From the NCBI RefSeq assembly GCF_900167055.1, contig NZ_FUXP01000010.1:1-64000 (forward strand): a DNA stretch of 64,000 bases, given 5' to 3'. The position numbers were made by a program, and so were the translations under genes. The notes beneath the pieces were generated by a model. The model saw only the letters and a list, made by a program, of their open reading frames with translations, was not told the origin of the DNA and made no database searches. The stretch comes from Lysobacter spongiicola DSM 21749. Lineage in GTDB: Bacteria > Pseudomonadota > Gammaproteobacteria > Xanthomonadales > Xanthomonadaceae. Below are positions 36,958-46,049 of this stretch, piece by piece. The stretch's first letter is position 1. Every line of letters begins with the position of its first letter.

Positions 36958-38898
36958 ATGACCGTATTCAAAGCCACACGAGAGCGGCCTGCCCGGCGCC
37001 CCATGACTGCCGCAAAGGCTGCCCGGGGCGCAGGCTACGGGTTGGTGCTTGGCGCGCTGGCCGCCTTCACCGCCGTGCACGCGGCTCCGCTGCCTGCGAC
37101 TGGGCCGACCTCGGTCCTGGTGGGCCAGGCTGCGCTGGCATCCGACCCCGCCAAGCAGGTGCCGGGTGGCGTTTCCGTCGCGAACATCGACTTCAAGCGC
37201 GGCGACGGCGGCTCCGGCCGCCTGGTGCTGCGATTCGACGGCAACGGCGCAAGCCCGGATCTCCGGAACCAGGGAGGGCAGGTCGTCATCGACGTGGCCA
37301 ACGCCCAATTGCCGGCGACCTTGCAACGCTCCATCGACGTGTCCGACTTCGCCACGCCGGTCGACCGCATCGAGCCACGCAGCAGCGGTGGTGGCACCAC
37401 GGTGGTGCTGCAGACCGACGGCAACTTCGAGTCGATGGCCTACCAGACCGGCAACGAATACATCGTCGAGATCGTGCCGCGTGCCGCGGCCGTCGCATCG
37501 ACGGCGAGCAACACCGGGACGGGTGTGGGCGCGACGACCTCGGTCTCGAGCAGCACCGATACCCCGCGCTACGGCGGCCGGCCGGTGACCTTCAACTTCC
37601 AGGACGTGCCGGTCCGCACGGTGCTGCAGCTGATCGCCGAGGAATCCAACCTCAACGTCGTCGCCGCCGATACCGTCCAGGGCAACGTGACCCTGCGGCT
37701 GGTCAACGTGCCGTGGGACCAGGCGCTCGACATCGTCTTGCAGGCCAAGGGACTGGACAAGCGTCGCAATGGCAACGTTGTCTGGATCGCGCCCCAGGCG
37801 GAGATCGCCCAGTACGAGCAGGACCGCGAGGACGCGCGCATCGCGATGTCGAACCGCGTGGAGCTGACCACCGAGTACATCCAGATCAACTACCACAACG
37901 CCACCCAGATCTATGAAGCCCTGACCGAGGCCAAGGGCGTCGGTGGCTCCGGCGGTGGCGGTGGCGGTTCGGGCGGTGGCTCCGGCAACGACGGTGACAC
38001 CGGTTTTCTTTCGCCGCGTGGACGCCTGGTGGCGGACGAGCGCACCAATACCCTCATGATCAGCGACACCCCGAAGAAGGTCGCCGAAATGAAGGAGCTG
38101 ATCGCGGTGATCGACCGTCCGGTCGACCAGGTCGTGATCGAGGCGCGGGTGGTGGTGGCTACCGAGAGCTTCATGCGTGAACTCGGTGCCCGGTTCGGCA
38201 TCAGCGGCACCCGGGACAACGTCGGCTTCAGCGGCGATCTCGAGCAGAACATCGACAACCTCAACGACCGTACCCAGATCACCCGCGGGCTGATGACCGA
38301 TCTTGCGGTCAGCAATCCCGCCGGCGCAGTCGCACTTTCGATCCTCAATGCCGGCTACCTGCTCGATGTCGAGCTGTCGGCCATGCAGGAGCAGGGTCGT
38401 GGCGAGGTGATCTCCAACCCGCGCATCGTGACCAGCAACCAGCGCGAGGCCATCATCAAGCAGGGTCAGGAAGTCGGCTACGTGACCATCCAGCCGGCCA
38501 CCGCCGGCGGCGTGGCCACCCCCAGCGTCCAGTTCAAGGAAGTGGTGCTGGAGATGCAGGTCACCCCGACGATCACCAACGATGGCCGCGTGTTCCTCAA
38601 TCTCAACGTGAAGAAGGACGAGATCGAGGGCTTCATCGATACCTCCATCGGTGACGTGCCGCAGATCAGCACCCGCCAGGTCAACACCGCGGTTCTGGTC
38701 GAAGATGGTCAGACTGTCGTGGTCGGCGGCGTCTACGAGTTCCGCGAGCGTGACGACGTGGCCAAGGTGCCGTTCCTCGGCGACATCCCGTTCCTCGGCA
38801 ACCTGTTCAAGCGCAAGGGGCGCACGCAGGAAAAGGCGGAACTCCTGATCTTCGTTACCCCGAAGGTCCTGGAAGTCGCCCAGCGCAACCATCGCTGA
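36958..38898 (+). CDS. pilQ: Type IV pilus secretin PilQ
   Basis: PilQ is the outer-membrane secretin through which the pilus passes. The 646 residues contain a signal peptide (with a long positively charged start, ending near VHAA), an AMIN-like domain (about residues 60-165), the secretin N0/N1 domains (FNFQDVPVRTVLQLIAEES onward), a glycine/serine-rich linker (about 328-344) and the secretin core with ELSAMQEQGRGEVISNPRI and VPFLGDIPFLGNLFK. The ATG at 36958 follows GGGGG with an eight-base spacing and is preferred to a TTG at 36943. A terminator follows. Confidence 0.96.
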   Translation: MTVFKATRERPARRPMTAAKAARGAGYGLVLGALAAFTAVHAAPLPATGPTSVLVGQAALASDPAKQVPGGVSVANIDFKRGDGGSGRLVLRFDGNGASPDLRNQGGQVVIDVANAQLPATLQRSIDVSDFATPVDRIEPRSSGGGTTVVLQTDGNFESMAYQTGNEYIVEIVPRAAAVASTASNTGTGVGATTSVSSSTDTPRYGGRPVTFNFQDVPVRTVLQLIAEESNLNVVAADTVQGNVTLRLVNVPWDQALDIVLQAKGLDKRRNGNVVWIAPQAEIAQYEQDREDARIAMSNRVELTTEYIQINYHNATQIYEALTEAKGVGGSGGGGGGSGGGSGNDGDTGFLSPRGRLVADERTNTLMISDTPKKVAEMKELIAVIDRPVDQVVIEARVVVATESFMRELGARFGISGTRDNVGFSGDLEQNIDNLNDRTQITRGLMTDLAVSNPAGAVALSILNAGYLLDVELSAMQEQGRGEVISNPRIVTSNQREAIIKQGQEVGYVTIQPATAGGVATPSVQFKEVVLEMQVTPTITNDGRVFLNLNVKKDEIEGFIDTSIGDVPQISTRQVNTAVLVEDGQTVVVGGVYEFRERDDVAKVPFLGDIPFLGNLFKRKGRTQEKAELLIFVTPKVLEVAQRNHR

Positions 38899-38921
38899 TC
38901 CGGACACCGCATGATCTTCGC

Positions 38922-38949
38922 AAACGGGGCCCTCGGGCCCCGTTTTTGT
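38922..38949 (+). terminator. Intrinsic terminator after pilQ
   Basis: AAACGGGGCCC (38922-38932) pairs with GGGCCCCGTTT (38935-38945) with a minimal loop and runs into TTTTTGTT. It ends the pil operon. Confidence 0.9.
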
Positions 38950-39048
38950 TGGCATGCGACAAATGCGCGGGAACCCCGCGTGAACATTCCGGTCGAACCC
39001 GATACGGCATCATGGGCCGCCGAGCTCTCGACAACCCAAGAGGACAGG

Positions 39049-40074
39049 ATGGACCACACCCACAGCACGCATGTCGCCATGCCCGCGGCGGATGAGAGGG
39101 AGTCGGCGCGGCTGCACGATGTCTTCAAGGCATTGCGTGACGCGTTGTCGTCCGAGATCGTCGGCCAAGCGGCGCTGGTCGAGCGTCTCCTGATCGCCCT
39201 GCTTGCCGATGGGCACCTCCTGGTGGAAGGCGCCCCGGGACTGGCCAAGACCACGGCGGTGCGGGCGCTGGCGGCGCGCCTGGAAGCGGACTTCGCCCGC
39301 GTGCAGTTCACCCCGGACCTACTGCCCGCCGACCTCACCGGCACCGAGGTCTGGCGTCCCCAGGATGGCCGCTTCGAGTTCCAGCCCGGACCGGTGTTCC
39401 ATCCGATCCTGCTGGCCGACGAGATCAACCGGGCCCCGGCCAAGGTGCAGTCGGCCCTGCTGGAGGCCATGGGGGAGCGGCAGGTGACCGTCGGCCGTGC
39501 GACCTACCCGCTGCCGCCGTTGTTCCTGGTCATGGCCACGCAGAATCCGATCGAGCAGGAAGGCACCTTCCCGCTGCCGGAGGCCCAGCTGGACCGCTTC
39601 CTGATGCACGTGCGCATCGGCTATCCGGACGCCGGCGCCGAGGTGGAGATCCTGAGGCTGGCGCGCGAGCGTGCGCGGGAAGTACTGCGGCCCCATGAAA
39701 CCGAACAGCAACGGATTCCCCAGGCCGACGTGTTCGCGGCACGCGAGGCGGTGCTGGACTTGCATGTCGCCCCCGCCGTCGAGCGCTACCTGGTCGAGCT
39801 GGTGCTCGCCTCGAGGAACGCGTCGCGCTACGACGAGGCGCTGGGCCGTCGGATCGAGTGGGGCGCGAGCCCGCGCGGATCCATCGCGCTCGAACGCTGC
39901 GCGCGCGCGCACGCCTGGCTGGCGGGTCGTGACTTCGTTACGCCGGACGACGTGCGTGCGATCGCTCCGGAGGTGCTTCGCCACCGCGTGTTGCCGAGTT
40001 ACGAGGCCACGGCTGAAGGGTGGGATGGCGACCGGCTCGTCGCGGAGCTGCTGGCCAAGGTGCCGCTGCCATGA
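39049..40074 (+). CDS. MoxR family AAA+ ATPase
   Basis: This is a cytosolic AAA+ ATPase of the MoxR/RavA type, 341 residues from the ATG at 39049 (after AAGAGGACAGG). The Walker A motif EGAPGLAKTT is at about residues 60-69, Walker B is LLADEINRAP, and sensor 1 is MATQNPIEQEG. The ATPase probably acts as a chaperone for the partner VWA proteins that follow, a common MoxR arrangement. The downstream order (DUF58, DUF4381, two VWA proteins, BatD) is the Bat aerotolerance-type cluster. The substrate in this organism is unknown. Confidence 0.93.
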   Translation: MDHTHSTHVAMPAADERESARLHDVFKALRDALSSEIVGQAALVERLLIALLADGHLLVEGAPGLAKTTAVRALAARLEADFARVQFTPDLLPADLTGTEVWRPQDGRFEFQPGPVFHPILLADEINRAPAKVQSALLEAMGERQVTVGRATYPLPPLFLVMATQNPIEQEGTFPLPEAQLDRFLMHVRIGYPDAGAEVEILRLARERAREVLRPHETEQQRIPQADVFAAREAVLDLHVAPAVERYLVELVLASRNASRYDEALGRRIEWGASPRGSIALERCARAHAWLAGRDFVTPDDVRAIAPEVLRHRVLPSYEATAEGWDGDRLVAELLAKVPLP

Positions 40075-40107
40075 GGCTGTCCTCCATTTCCCGCGGTGCC
40101 CCGACCG

Positions 40108-41004
40108 ATGTCTGAGGGCATCGCGCCCACTCTCCCGGAGTTGCTGGCGCTACGGGCGGTGGCCACCGGCAGGCGCGGGGCCCGGCTCGGGCGGCATGGC
40201 CCGTCGGGACAGGCGCTGTCGCCCCTGCGGGGGCGGGGCATGGAGTACGCGGAGTCGAGGGAGTATGTCGCCGGAGACGACGCCCGGCACATCGACTGGC
40301 GACTGACCGCGCGCACCGGCAACGCGCACACCAAGCTGTACCAGGCGGAGCGGGAGCGGTTGACGCTGGTGGTGGCCGACACCGCCCCATCGATGTACTT
40401 CGGGACCCGGGTGCGGTTCAAATCGGTCCAGGCGGCAAGGGCGGGAGCGGTGGCCGCGTGGGCGGCAGCGCGCGATGGCGACCGCATCGCCGCGTTACGT
40501 GGCAGCTCCCGTGAAAAGCCGGTCAGCCCGGCAGGTGGAGCCCGTGGCGCCTTGCGCGTACTTGACGCGCTCGTGCGCTGGTATCGCACCGCACCGGAAG
40601 CTGATGAGGGGCTGGGGGTGGCGCTCGACCACGCCCAGCGACTGCTGCGTCCCGGCTCCCGGCTGGTCGTGCTCGCCGACGCCTTGGCGACTGCCGATAT
40701 CCCGGGCCGCCGCTGGTCGTCGCTTGCCCGCCATCATGAGGTCGTGGTCCTCCTGGTGACCGACCCGCTCGAACTGTCGCCGCCACACGACACCGTCGCC
40801 TTCCGCAGCGGCGGAGAGCGGGTGGAGCTCGATCTCGGGAGCCGCACCCAGCGCGAGCGCTGGAACCGGCAATTCCGCCAGCCGGGGGACGAAGCCATCG
40901 CATCGTTGGCCGCCTGTGGCGTGCGGGCGGACCGGTTGCTGACCGACGCCGCCAGCGAATCCTGGCTGCCCTTGCTGGGCCGCGCCCGGCCCATGGTGGC
41001 GTGA
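40108..41004 (+). CDS. DUF58 domain protein
   Basis: This is a 298-residue DUF58 protein, a usual partner of MoxR ATPases. It has the family hallmark DDARHIDWRLTARTGNAHTK (about residues 55-74), with TLVVADTAPSMYFG as a VWA-like strand and loop after it. Unlike many DUF58 proteins it has no membrane helices at the N-terminus. The ATG at 40108 is 33 bases after the MoxR stop. The role is unknown; it is probably part of the MoxR-VWA complex. Confidence 0.9.
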   Translation: MSEGIAPTLPELLALRAVATGRRGARLGRHGPSGQALSPLRGRGMEYAESREYVAGDDARHIDWRLTARTGNAHTKLYQAERERLTLVVADTAPSMYFGTRVRFKSVQAARAGAVAAWAAARDGDRIAALRGSSREKPVSPAGGARGALRVLDALVRWYRTAPEADEGLGVALDHAQRLLRPGSRLVVLADALATADIPGRRWSSLARHHEVVVLLVTDPLELSPPHDTVAFRSGGERVELDLGSRTQRERWNRQFRQPGDEAIASLAACGVRADRLLTDAASESWLPLLGRARPMVA

Positions 41005-41459
41005 TGCAGGCCCCGTTGGCGCTGCGTGACATCCACCAACCGCCGGCGCCGCCCTGGTGGCCACCCGCGCCCGGTTGGTGGATGCTGCTCCTGCTGCTGG
41101 TCCTGGCCTCGTTGGCGTGGGGCTGGTGGAGCCGGCGCCGCCGTCTCAGGCGCGCACGGCTCGCCGCCCTGTTCGACGAGACGGTTGCGCAGGCCGCCAC
41201 TCCGGCCGAAGAGGTGGCGCTGCTGTCCGAGCTCCTGCGTCGTGCCGCGCGCACGCGTGATCCGGGTGCCGACCGCTTGCAGGGGGATGACTGGCTGGCA
41301 TTCCTCGATGGGCCTGGCGGCAAGCAGCAGGGGCCGGTGTTCTCGACCGGAGCAGGCCGGCTGCTTTTGGAAGGAGGTTGGCGCCGCAACGTCGAACCGT
41401 CGGAAGTGCAGGCCCTGCGGCCGCTGGCACGGGAACGTTTCCTGCGATGGATGCGTTGA
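41004..41459 (+). CDS. DUF4381 family membrane protein
   Basis: This is a 151-residue small inner-membrane protein. It opens with LALRDIHQPPAPPWWPPAPG, a Pro/Trp-rich motif typical of DUF4381, followed by one membrane helix (about residues 27-44), an RRRRLRRARL stop-transfer stretch and a helical cytosolic tail. It is always found between DUF58 and VWA genes in such clusters. The ATG overlaps the DUF58 stop by one base (TGATG). Confidence 0.88.
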   Translation: MQAPLALRDIHQPPAPPWWPPAPGWWMLLLLLVLASLAWGWWSRRRRLRRARLAALFDETVAQAATPAEEVALLSELLRRAARTRDPGADRLQGDDWLAFLDGPGGKQQGPVFSTGAGRLLLEGGWRRNVEPSEVQALRPLARERFLRWMR

Positions 41460-41461
41460 CG

Positions 41462-42487
41462 ATGAACGCTACCTTCGCGGATACGGCGGCCTCGATCATG
41501 CCCGCCTGGCTGGATGGTTTCGCCTGGCCCTGGGCGCTGCTGTTGCTCCCCTTGCCCCTGCTGTTTCGATGGCTGCTGCCTGCCCGTCGCCATGGCTCCG
41601 CCTTGCGGGTGCCGTATGAAACCCGGCTTCGCGCCGTAGCCGAGGAAGGCAAGGGACTGGGCGGCCGGCGGATTCCGTGGCTGTTGTGGCTTGCATGGTT
41701 GCTGCTCTGCGTGGCGGCGGCGCGGCCACAGCAGGCCGGCGAGGCGATCCAGCCTCCACTGGCGGGGCGGGAGCTGATGCTGGCGCTGGACCTCTCGGGC
41801 AGCATGAGCGAGCCGGACATGCAGCTCGGCGGCCGACTGGTTGACCGGCTGACGGCGGCGAAGGCGGTGCTGGCGGATTTCCTCGACCGCCGCACCGGTG
41901 ACCGCATCGGCCTGGTGGTGTTCGGTCGGCAGGCGTACGTGCTCGCGCCGCTGACGCTCGACCATGAAACCGTGCGCCAGCAACTGGCCGACAGCGTGGT
42001 GGGCATCGCGGGACAGGAAACGGCCATCGGCGATGCGGTGGGGCTGGCCGTGAAGCGGCTGCGCAGCCAGGAGGGGGGGCAGAAGGTACTCGTGCTGCTG
42101 ACCGACGGCGTCAACACCGCCGGGCTTCTGGAACCTGCCAAGGCGGCCGAGCTCGCCGCCGACGAGGGCATCCGGGTCCACACCATCGCCTTCGGTGGCG
42201 AAGGATCTCTCTCGTTGTTCGGATTCCAGCTCCCGATGGCCGGTGCGGGCGACGAGATCGACGAGGAAACGCTCCAGCAGATGGCGGACATCACCGGAGG
42301 GCGATTCTTCCGCGCGCGCGACGCCGGGGAGCTTGCCGGCATCTATGCGGAGATCGACCGGCTGGAACCGATCGAACGACCGGGACAATCGATAAGACCG
42401 ATGATCGAGCGTTACTCTTGGCCGCTTGCGGCGGCGTTGCTCGCCGGTCTGCTGGCTGTCGCGCGAACCGGCAGGAGGCGCCGATGA
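41462..42487 (+). CDS. VWA domain membrane protein (BatA-like)
   Basis: This is a 341-residue inner-membrane protein with a von Willebrand factor A domain. There are membrane helices near residues 15-36 and 63-80, the VWA domain with a full MIDAS motif DLSGS (residues 110-114) and TDGVNTAG, and a C-terminal membrane helix (about 317-332). The intact metal-ion-dependent adhesion site suggests it binds a partner or substrate through a divalent metal. It overlaps the next VWA gene by four bases (ATGA). Confidence 0.9.
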   Translation: MNATFADTAASIMPAWLDGFAWPWALLLLPLPLLFRWLLPARRHGSALRVPYETRLRAVAEEGKGLGGRRIPWLLWLAWLLLCVAAARPQQAGEAIQPPLAGRELMLALDLSGSMSEPDMQLGGRLVDRLTAAKAVLADFLDRRTGDRIGLVVFGRQAYVLAPLTLDHETVRQQLADSVVGIAGQETAIGDAVGLAVKRLRSQEGGQKVLVLLTDGVNTAGLLEPAKAAELAADEGIRVHTIAFGGEGSLSLFGFQLPMAGAGDEIDEETLQQMADITGGRFFRARDAGELAGIYAEIDRLEPIERPGQSIRPMIERYSWPLAAALLAGLLAVARTGRRRR

Positions 42488-44301
42488 GCGTGCTCGCACT
42501 GCCCCTTCAGTTCGTGCGGCCGGAGTGGCTGTGGGCTTTGCTCGCGCTACCGGTGCTGGCGTGGTGGCTGTTGCGCCGCGAGCGCCGCGACGACCCGTGG
42601 CGCGACGCAGTCGATCCGCACCTGCTTGCGCACCTCGTCGACCGCGGCCGCAGCCGGGGCATGGCCTTCGCACTGGGGGGCGCGCTGGCCTACCTGTTGG
42701 CGGTGGTGGCACTCGCCGGGCCGGGCTGGAGACAGGTCGAACAGCCGCTCCGGCAGGATGCGGTGCCGCTGGTCGTCGCCCTCGACCTCTCCAGCCATGT
42801 GCTGGCCGGAGATCTTCCGCCCTCCCGGCTGGCCCACGCCCGCGCCAAGCTCTCGGCATTGCTGGAGCATCGCCAGGGCGGACAGGTGGGGCTCGTGGCC
42901 TGGGCCGGGGAAGCCTTCACCGTGGCCCCGCTGACCGCGGACCCCGCCAACGTCGCGGTGTTCCTCGACGCACTGCACCCGGCGATCATGCCGGTGGACG
43001 GCCAGCAGCCGGACCAGGCCATCGAGTGGTCGGTGCGCCTGCTGCACCAGGCGGGATTCGATCGCGGCCAGGTGCTGCTGGTCACCAACGATGCGGACGC
43101 GCGCGCTGTCGAGGCGGCACGCCAGGCCGCTGCGGACGGCTTCGAAGTGTCCCTCCTGGGGTTGGGTTCCGAGGCGGGGGCCACGCATGCCCGACCGGAT
43201 GGCACCCAGGCCACCACCCGCCTGGAAACCGGCCGCTTGAGAGACGTGGCGGCTGCCGGCAATGGCGACTTCGCGCCATTGGCTGCCGACATGTCGGACC
43301 TCCGGGCCCTGGGCGTGCTGGATCCACAGACTTCGGGTGTCGCTGCGAAATCCCGGGACGGCGCCGGGGCCGGTCTTGCCTGGCAGGACGAGGGCTACTG
43401 GCTTCTGTTCCCGCTGATGGTGCTGGTCCTGTTCGGATTCCGGCGCGGCGCCGCGGTCGGGATCCTGTTGCTGGTGCCGTGGTTCCCGGCGGCGGAGCTG
43501 CACGCGGCGGAGCTGTGGAAGCGGCCGGACCAGGTGCAGCACCAACGCATGGCGGAAGCGGCCGAAGCCTATCGTGCGGAAGAGTACGACCGCGCCATCG
43601 GACTGTACGGCCAGGTCGAGGGGCCGGTGGCCGACTACAACCGCGGCAACGCGCTGGCCCGTGCCGGCGACTATGCCGGGGCCATCGAGGCCTATGACGA
43701 AGCATTGCGGCAGCGGCCCGGGATGGAGGATGCGGTTGCCAACAGGCAGGCGGTCGAGGCAGCCATGCGCAAGCAGGAATCCGAAGCATCGGAGGACGGG
43801 CAGGGCGAGGGCGGGCCCGGCGAGCCGGGACAGCCCGGGCAGCCTGACGCCGGGCAGCAGGAAGGCGAGTCGGGAGACCCGGATTCCGCGGGGCAGGGCG
43901 AACAGGGCAGTGCGGAGGCCGAAGGCGATCCGTCAGGCGAAGGTGGTGACCAGCAGCCTCCGGACGCGCGGCCGCCTGCTGGAGACGAGCAGGAACCGGC
44001 CGAGGACGCCGGGAATGGGGGCGGATCCACGCCTGCCGACCCGCAGGAGCAGCAGGAGGCGGACGAGGCCCAGCGCCAGCGCATGCAGCAGGCACTGGAG
44101 AATGCCCGTGCGGACGGACAGAGCGAGACGGAAGAGGCTGCGCAGGCGGTGCCATCGAACGAAACCCCGGAGCAGCGGGAGCGACGGCTCGCCAACGAGG
44201 CATGGCTCCGCCGGGTGCCCGATGACCCGGGCGGGCTGTTGCGGGAGAAGTTCCGTATCGAATACGAGCGCCGGCGCATGGGCGGCGGGTGGGAGGAATG
44301 A
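42484..44301 (+). CDS. VWA-TPR membrane protein (BatB/BatC-like fusion)
   Basis: This 605-residue protein joins a VWA part to a TPR part. The first about 330 residues have two N-terminal helices and a VWA domain whose MIDAS reads DLSSH (101-105), so the third MIDAS residue is His and not Ser. Further hydrophobic segments (about residues 305-340) are followed by a TPR-like section (EAAEAYRAEEYDRAIGLYGQ, then NRGNALARAGDYAGAIEAYDEA). A long disordered Gln/Gly/Glu/Pro-rich tail follows. In other species these are separate batB and batC genes. The tail ends in a conserved LREKFRIEYERRR motif. Confidence 0.9.
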   Translation: MSVLALPLQFVRPEWLWALLALPVLAWWLLRRERRDDPWRDAVDPHLLAHLVDRGRSRGMAFALGGALAYLLAVVALAGPGWRQVEQPLRQDAVPLVVALDLSSHVLAGDLPPSRLAHARAKLSALLEHRQGGQVGLVAWAGEAFTVAPLTADPANVAVFLDALHPAIMPVDGQQPDQAIEWSVRLLHQAGFDRGQVLLVTNDADARAVEAARQAAADGFEVSLLGLGSEAGATHARPDGTQATTRLETGRLRDVAAAGNGDFAPLAADMSDLRALGVLDPQTSGVAAKSRDGAGAGLAWQDEGYWLLFPLMVLVLFGFRRGAAVGILLLVPWFPAAELHAAELWKRPDQVQHQRMAEAAEAYRAEEYDRAIGLYGQVEGPVADYNRGNALARAGDYAGAIEAYDEALRQRPGMEDAVANRQAVEAAMRKQESEASEDGQGEGGPGEPGQPGQPDAGQQEGESGDPDSAGQGEQGSAEAEGDPSGEGGDQQPPDARPPAGDEQEPAEDAGNGGGSTPADPQEQQEADEAQRQRMQQALENARADGQSETEEAAQAVPSNETPEQRERRLANEAWLRRVPDDPGGLLREKFRIEYERRRMGGGWEE

Positions 44302-44306
44302 GCACG

Positions 44307-45980
44307 ATGTCGCGAAAGTCCCTGCAGGTGGTCCTGCTGGTGTTGCTGTCGCTGTGGTGCATCGCGGCGGCCGCACAGCCGAGGGCCTGGCTGGATCGGG
44401 ATCGCATCGCCGCTGGTGAAACCGTCACCTTGAACATCCTGGCCGAAGGCGGTGGCGCCCCCGACTACGCTCCACTCCAGGCCGACTTCGAGCTCAGTGG
44501 ACGCACCAGCCGCCGCCAGGTTGAAATGAACAACGGCGAGGTGACCATCCGGACATTGCATGCCGTGGCATTGCGCCCCCGCCAGGACGGGGTAGTGACC
44601 GTCCCGGCCCTGCAGGTCGGGCGCGAGCGCACCCAGCCGCTTTCGCTGGTGGTTGCTCCGGCGAGCGCCAACACCCCGACGCGGGCGGGCGACGACGTGT
44701 TCCTCGAGAGCGAGGCCGACGACTCCGACCCGTACGTGCAGCAGGCGGTGGGCTGGGTGGTGCGGCTGTACTCGGCGGTTCCGCTGGTGTCGGGGAGCCT
44801 GGACCAGCCGTCACCCGATGGCGCCAGCCTGCGGCAGGTCGGCGACGACGCGCAGTTCGCGCGCGATATCCAGGGGCGGCGTTACACCGTCATCGAGCGC
44901 CGCTACCAGCTGATCCCCGAGTCCAGCGGGCCGCTCAGCATTCCGGGCGCGAAGTTCCAGGGTCGCGGGGCCGCGGGGTTCTTCGACGATTTCCTCGGGC
45001 GCAGCGGTTCCCTGTCCGCCCAGGCCCCCGCGCGGACGCTGGACGTGCGACCGGTGCCCGCCGACGCCCCCCAACCCTGGCTGCCCCTGCACGACCTGCA
45101 GTTGCGCTACGCCGCGACCCCAGGGGATCTGCAGGCGGGCAGTGCCGCCACCGTCACCGTCGAGCTGGCGGCGGACGGTGCCAGTGCGGCGCAGTTGCCG
45201 GAGCTGCGCCTGCCACCGATCGATGGCGTGCAGGTGTTCGCCGAGCCGGTCCAGGCCGACGAGCGTTTCGTCGATGGCCGGCCCCGGGTGACGTTGACGC
45301 GGGCATTCTCGCTGGTGCCGGCTGGAGCGGGTGAGGTGACGCTGCCCGGGCTGGAGATCGAGTGGTGGGACGTGGCTGCCGGCGCCGTCCGGACAGCCCG
45401 GCTGCCGGCGCTGGACCTGGCGGTCGGCGCCGGAAGTGGCGCCGCCACGCTGCCGCCGCTCGCAACGCCTGCGCCAATGCCGCCGGTAGGTGCGACGGCA
45501 TCCGGCGGCACCTCGATTGCCACGGACCCCGGTGCCGGATGGCTCGACTGGAGCAACAACCGCGTGTGGATCATTGCAACCGTCGTGTTCGCGCTGCTGT
45601 GGTTGTTGACCCTGGCGTGGGCCATGCACCGCCCCGACCCCAGTCCCGGGCTTGGAAAGCAGGACGCGGCGCCGGAAACAGTCGCCCCTGCGGATCGGGG
45701 AGGACTGGTCCGTGCACTGGACGTAGGCACCCTGTCGGATGTGGCCCATGCCCTGTGCGCGATGGCCCGGCCGCCGGTTGCCAACGTCGACCAGTTGCGG
45801 GACCGGCTGGCGGATCGCGCCCAGGTCGAAGCGGTCGATGCCATGGAGCGCGCGCGCTGGGGTGATGGCGACGGTGTGCAGGCGCGATCGCTCCTGCGCA
45901 GCGCCTTCGCCAACGGGCCGCGCTGGAAGGCCGAGCCGGCCCCGGCCGACGCCGGTCCCTTGCCCCCCCTGTATCCGTGA
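44307..45980 (+). CDS. BatD family protein
   Basis: BatD is an exported/inner-membrane protein with beta-sandwich repeats and a C-terminal membrane helix. The 557 residues start with a signal peptide, and the mature part begins near QPRAWLDRDRIAAGETV. Immunoglobulin-like repeats follow (for example LRPRQDGVVTVPALQVG and RAFSLVPAGAGEVTLPGLEI), then the helix WIIATVVFALLWLLTLAWAM and a cytosolic tail. The start is uncertain: the ATG at 44307 has GGAGG ten bases upstream, whereas the ATG at 44298 overlaps the previous stop but is too close to that site. It closes the MoxR/Bat cluster. Confidence 0.88.
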   Translation: MSRKSLQVVLLVLLSLWCIAAAAQPRAWLDRDRIAAGETVTLNILAEGGGAPDYAPLQADFELSGRTSRRQVEMNNGEVTIRTLHAVALRPRQDGVVTVPALQVGRERTQPLSLVVAPASANTPTRAGDDVFLESEADDSDPYVQQAVGWVVRLYSAVPLVSGSLDQPSPDGASLRQVGDDAQFARDIQGRRYTVIERRYQLIPESSGPLSIPGAKFQGRGAAGFFDDFLGRSGSLSAQAPARTLDVRPVPADAPQPWLPLHDLQLRYAATPGDLQAGSAATVTVELAADGASAAQLPELRLPPIDGVQVFAEPVQADERFVDGRPRVTLTRAFSLVPAGAGEVTLPGLEIEWWDVAAGAVRTARLPALDLAVGAGSGAATLPPLATPAPMPPVGATASGGTSIATDPGAGWLDWSNNRVWIIATVVFALLWLLTLAWAMHRPDPSPGLGKQDAAPETVAPADRGGLVRALDVGTLSDVAHALCAMARPPVANVDQLRDRLADRAQVEAVDAMERARWGDGDGVQARSLLRSAFANGPRWKAEPAPADAGPLPPLYP

Positions 45981-46049
45981 GCCCGGCGGCGTGCGTCGGG
46001 TCCCGGCGCGCGTTTGCTAAGCTCGCCGCCGACCTCGGGGAATGAATCA

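Noticed and set aside
36307-38955. An 882-codon minus-strand frame opposite pilP and pilQ
   Set aside because: Composition is that of an antisense shadow, and the plus-strand secretin is unambiguous.
40523-42859. A 778-codon minus-strand frame opposite the DUF58, DUF4381 and VWA genes
   Set aside because: It is Arg/Pro/Ala-rich shadow sequence. The genes on the plus strand have clear domains and overlapping starts.
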